NCBI GenBank assembly: GCA_036562765.1
Contig: DATCJO010000019.1
Span: 1-5,955, forward strand
Reading direction: 5' to 3'
Source of the DNA: JAAYFT01 sp036562765
Lineage (GTDB): Bacteria; Bacillota; Clostridia; Tissierellales; Tissierellaceae
DNA: 5,955 nt
Both the position numbers and the translations under genes were made by a program. Each line of letters starts with the position of its first letter. Within the stretch, counting starts at the first letter, position 1. The notes under the pieces are model-generated. The model did not search any database and had not been told where the DNA came from. It was given only the letters and a program-made list of their open reading frames with translations. Positions 5,897 through 5,955 of the stretch are shown here, piece after piece.

Positions 5897-5940
5897 AATC
5901 TTTTTCCTAACATAATCGCCCGATTAGGGCTATCATGTTA
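5813..5940 (-). repeat. Boundary repeat, copy B (hairpin plus 28 codons)
   Basis: The partner of copy A at 4658-4788, in the same orientation. Its hairpin (5908-5940) keeps 13 of 14 pairs in the main stem, one of them a G-U wobble, around a 5-base loop. Homology ends abruptly inside codon 29 at one side. On the other side the bases beyond 5940 show no clear match to the sequence above copy A. Confidence 0.82.
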
Positions 5941-5955
5941 TAAACTAAAACTACT

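Noticed and set aside
1..5955. CRISPR arrays, tRNA or rRNA genes, insertion sequences
   Set aside because: No spaced direct repeats, cloverleaf sequences, or transposase fragments were seen on either strand.

Overview
The window is AT-rich, with compact genes, Shine-Dalgarno sites and a Gram-positive style double-glycine peptide export operon. It therefore looks like a low-GC Firmicute, probably from the Clostridia (inference from composition and protein style only). Every supported gene lies on the minus strand, so the story reads from right to left.

Right part (5955 to 4754): at the edge is a decayed 41-codon copy of the start of the exporter operon's first gene, with the hairpin that precedes that gene. 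Then come about 200 bases of AT-rich DNA with a good promoter (TTGACA, 17-base spacer, TATATA) whose -35 box sits inside a perfect 17-base palindrome. This promoter drives a 142-residue peptide precursor with a 30-residue double-glycine leader, followed by a 99-residue three-helix membrane protein that is probably the matching immunity protein. The pair ends at a perfect 35-base palindrome.

Middle part (4741 to 935): three tightly packed genes form the export machine. They encode a 165-residue protein that looks like a free-standing GyrI-like (double SHS2) ligand-binding domain, a 359-residue HlyD-family adaptor, and a 748-residue peptidase-containing ABC transporter with a complete C39 protease, membrane domain and ATPase. 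In the expected scheme the C39 domain cuts the precursor after Gly-Gly while the transporter and HlyD adaptor carry the mature peptide out, and the small membrane protein protects the producer. The role of the GyrI-like protein is not known.

Left part (934 to 1): a minus-strand promoter precedes a broken gene for a double zinc-ribbon membrane protein, interrupted by two frameshifts. About 220 bases without a gene follow, ending in another promoter that points out of the left edge.

The most notable observation is that the peptide/immunity pair is flanked by two diverged copies of the same boundary (hairpin plus the start of the GyrI-like gene). Over the shared 28 codons, 10 of 11 differences are synonymous. 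This suggests a modular locus in which peptide/immunity cassettes are added or exchanged in front of a fixed exporter, with another cassette probably lying beyond the right edge.
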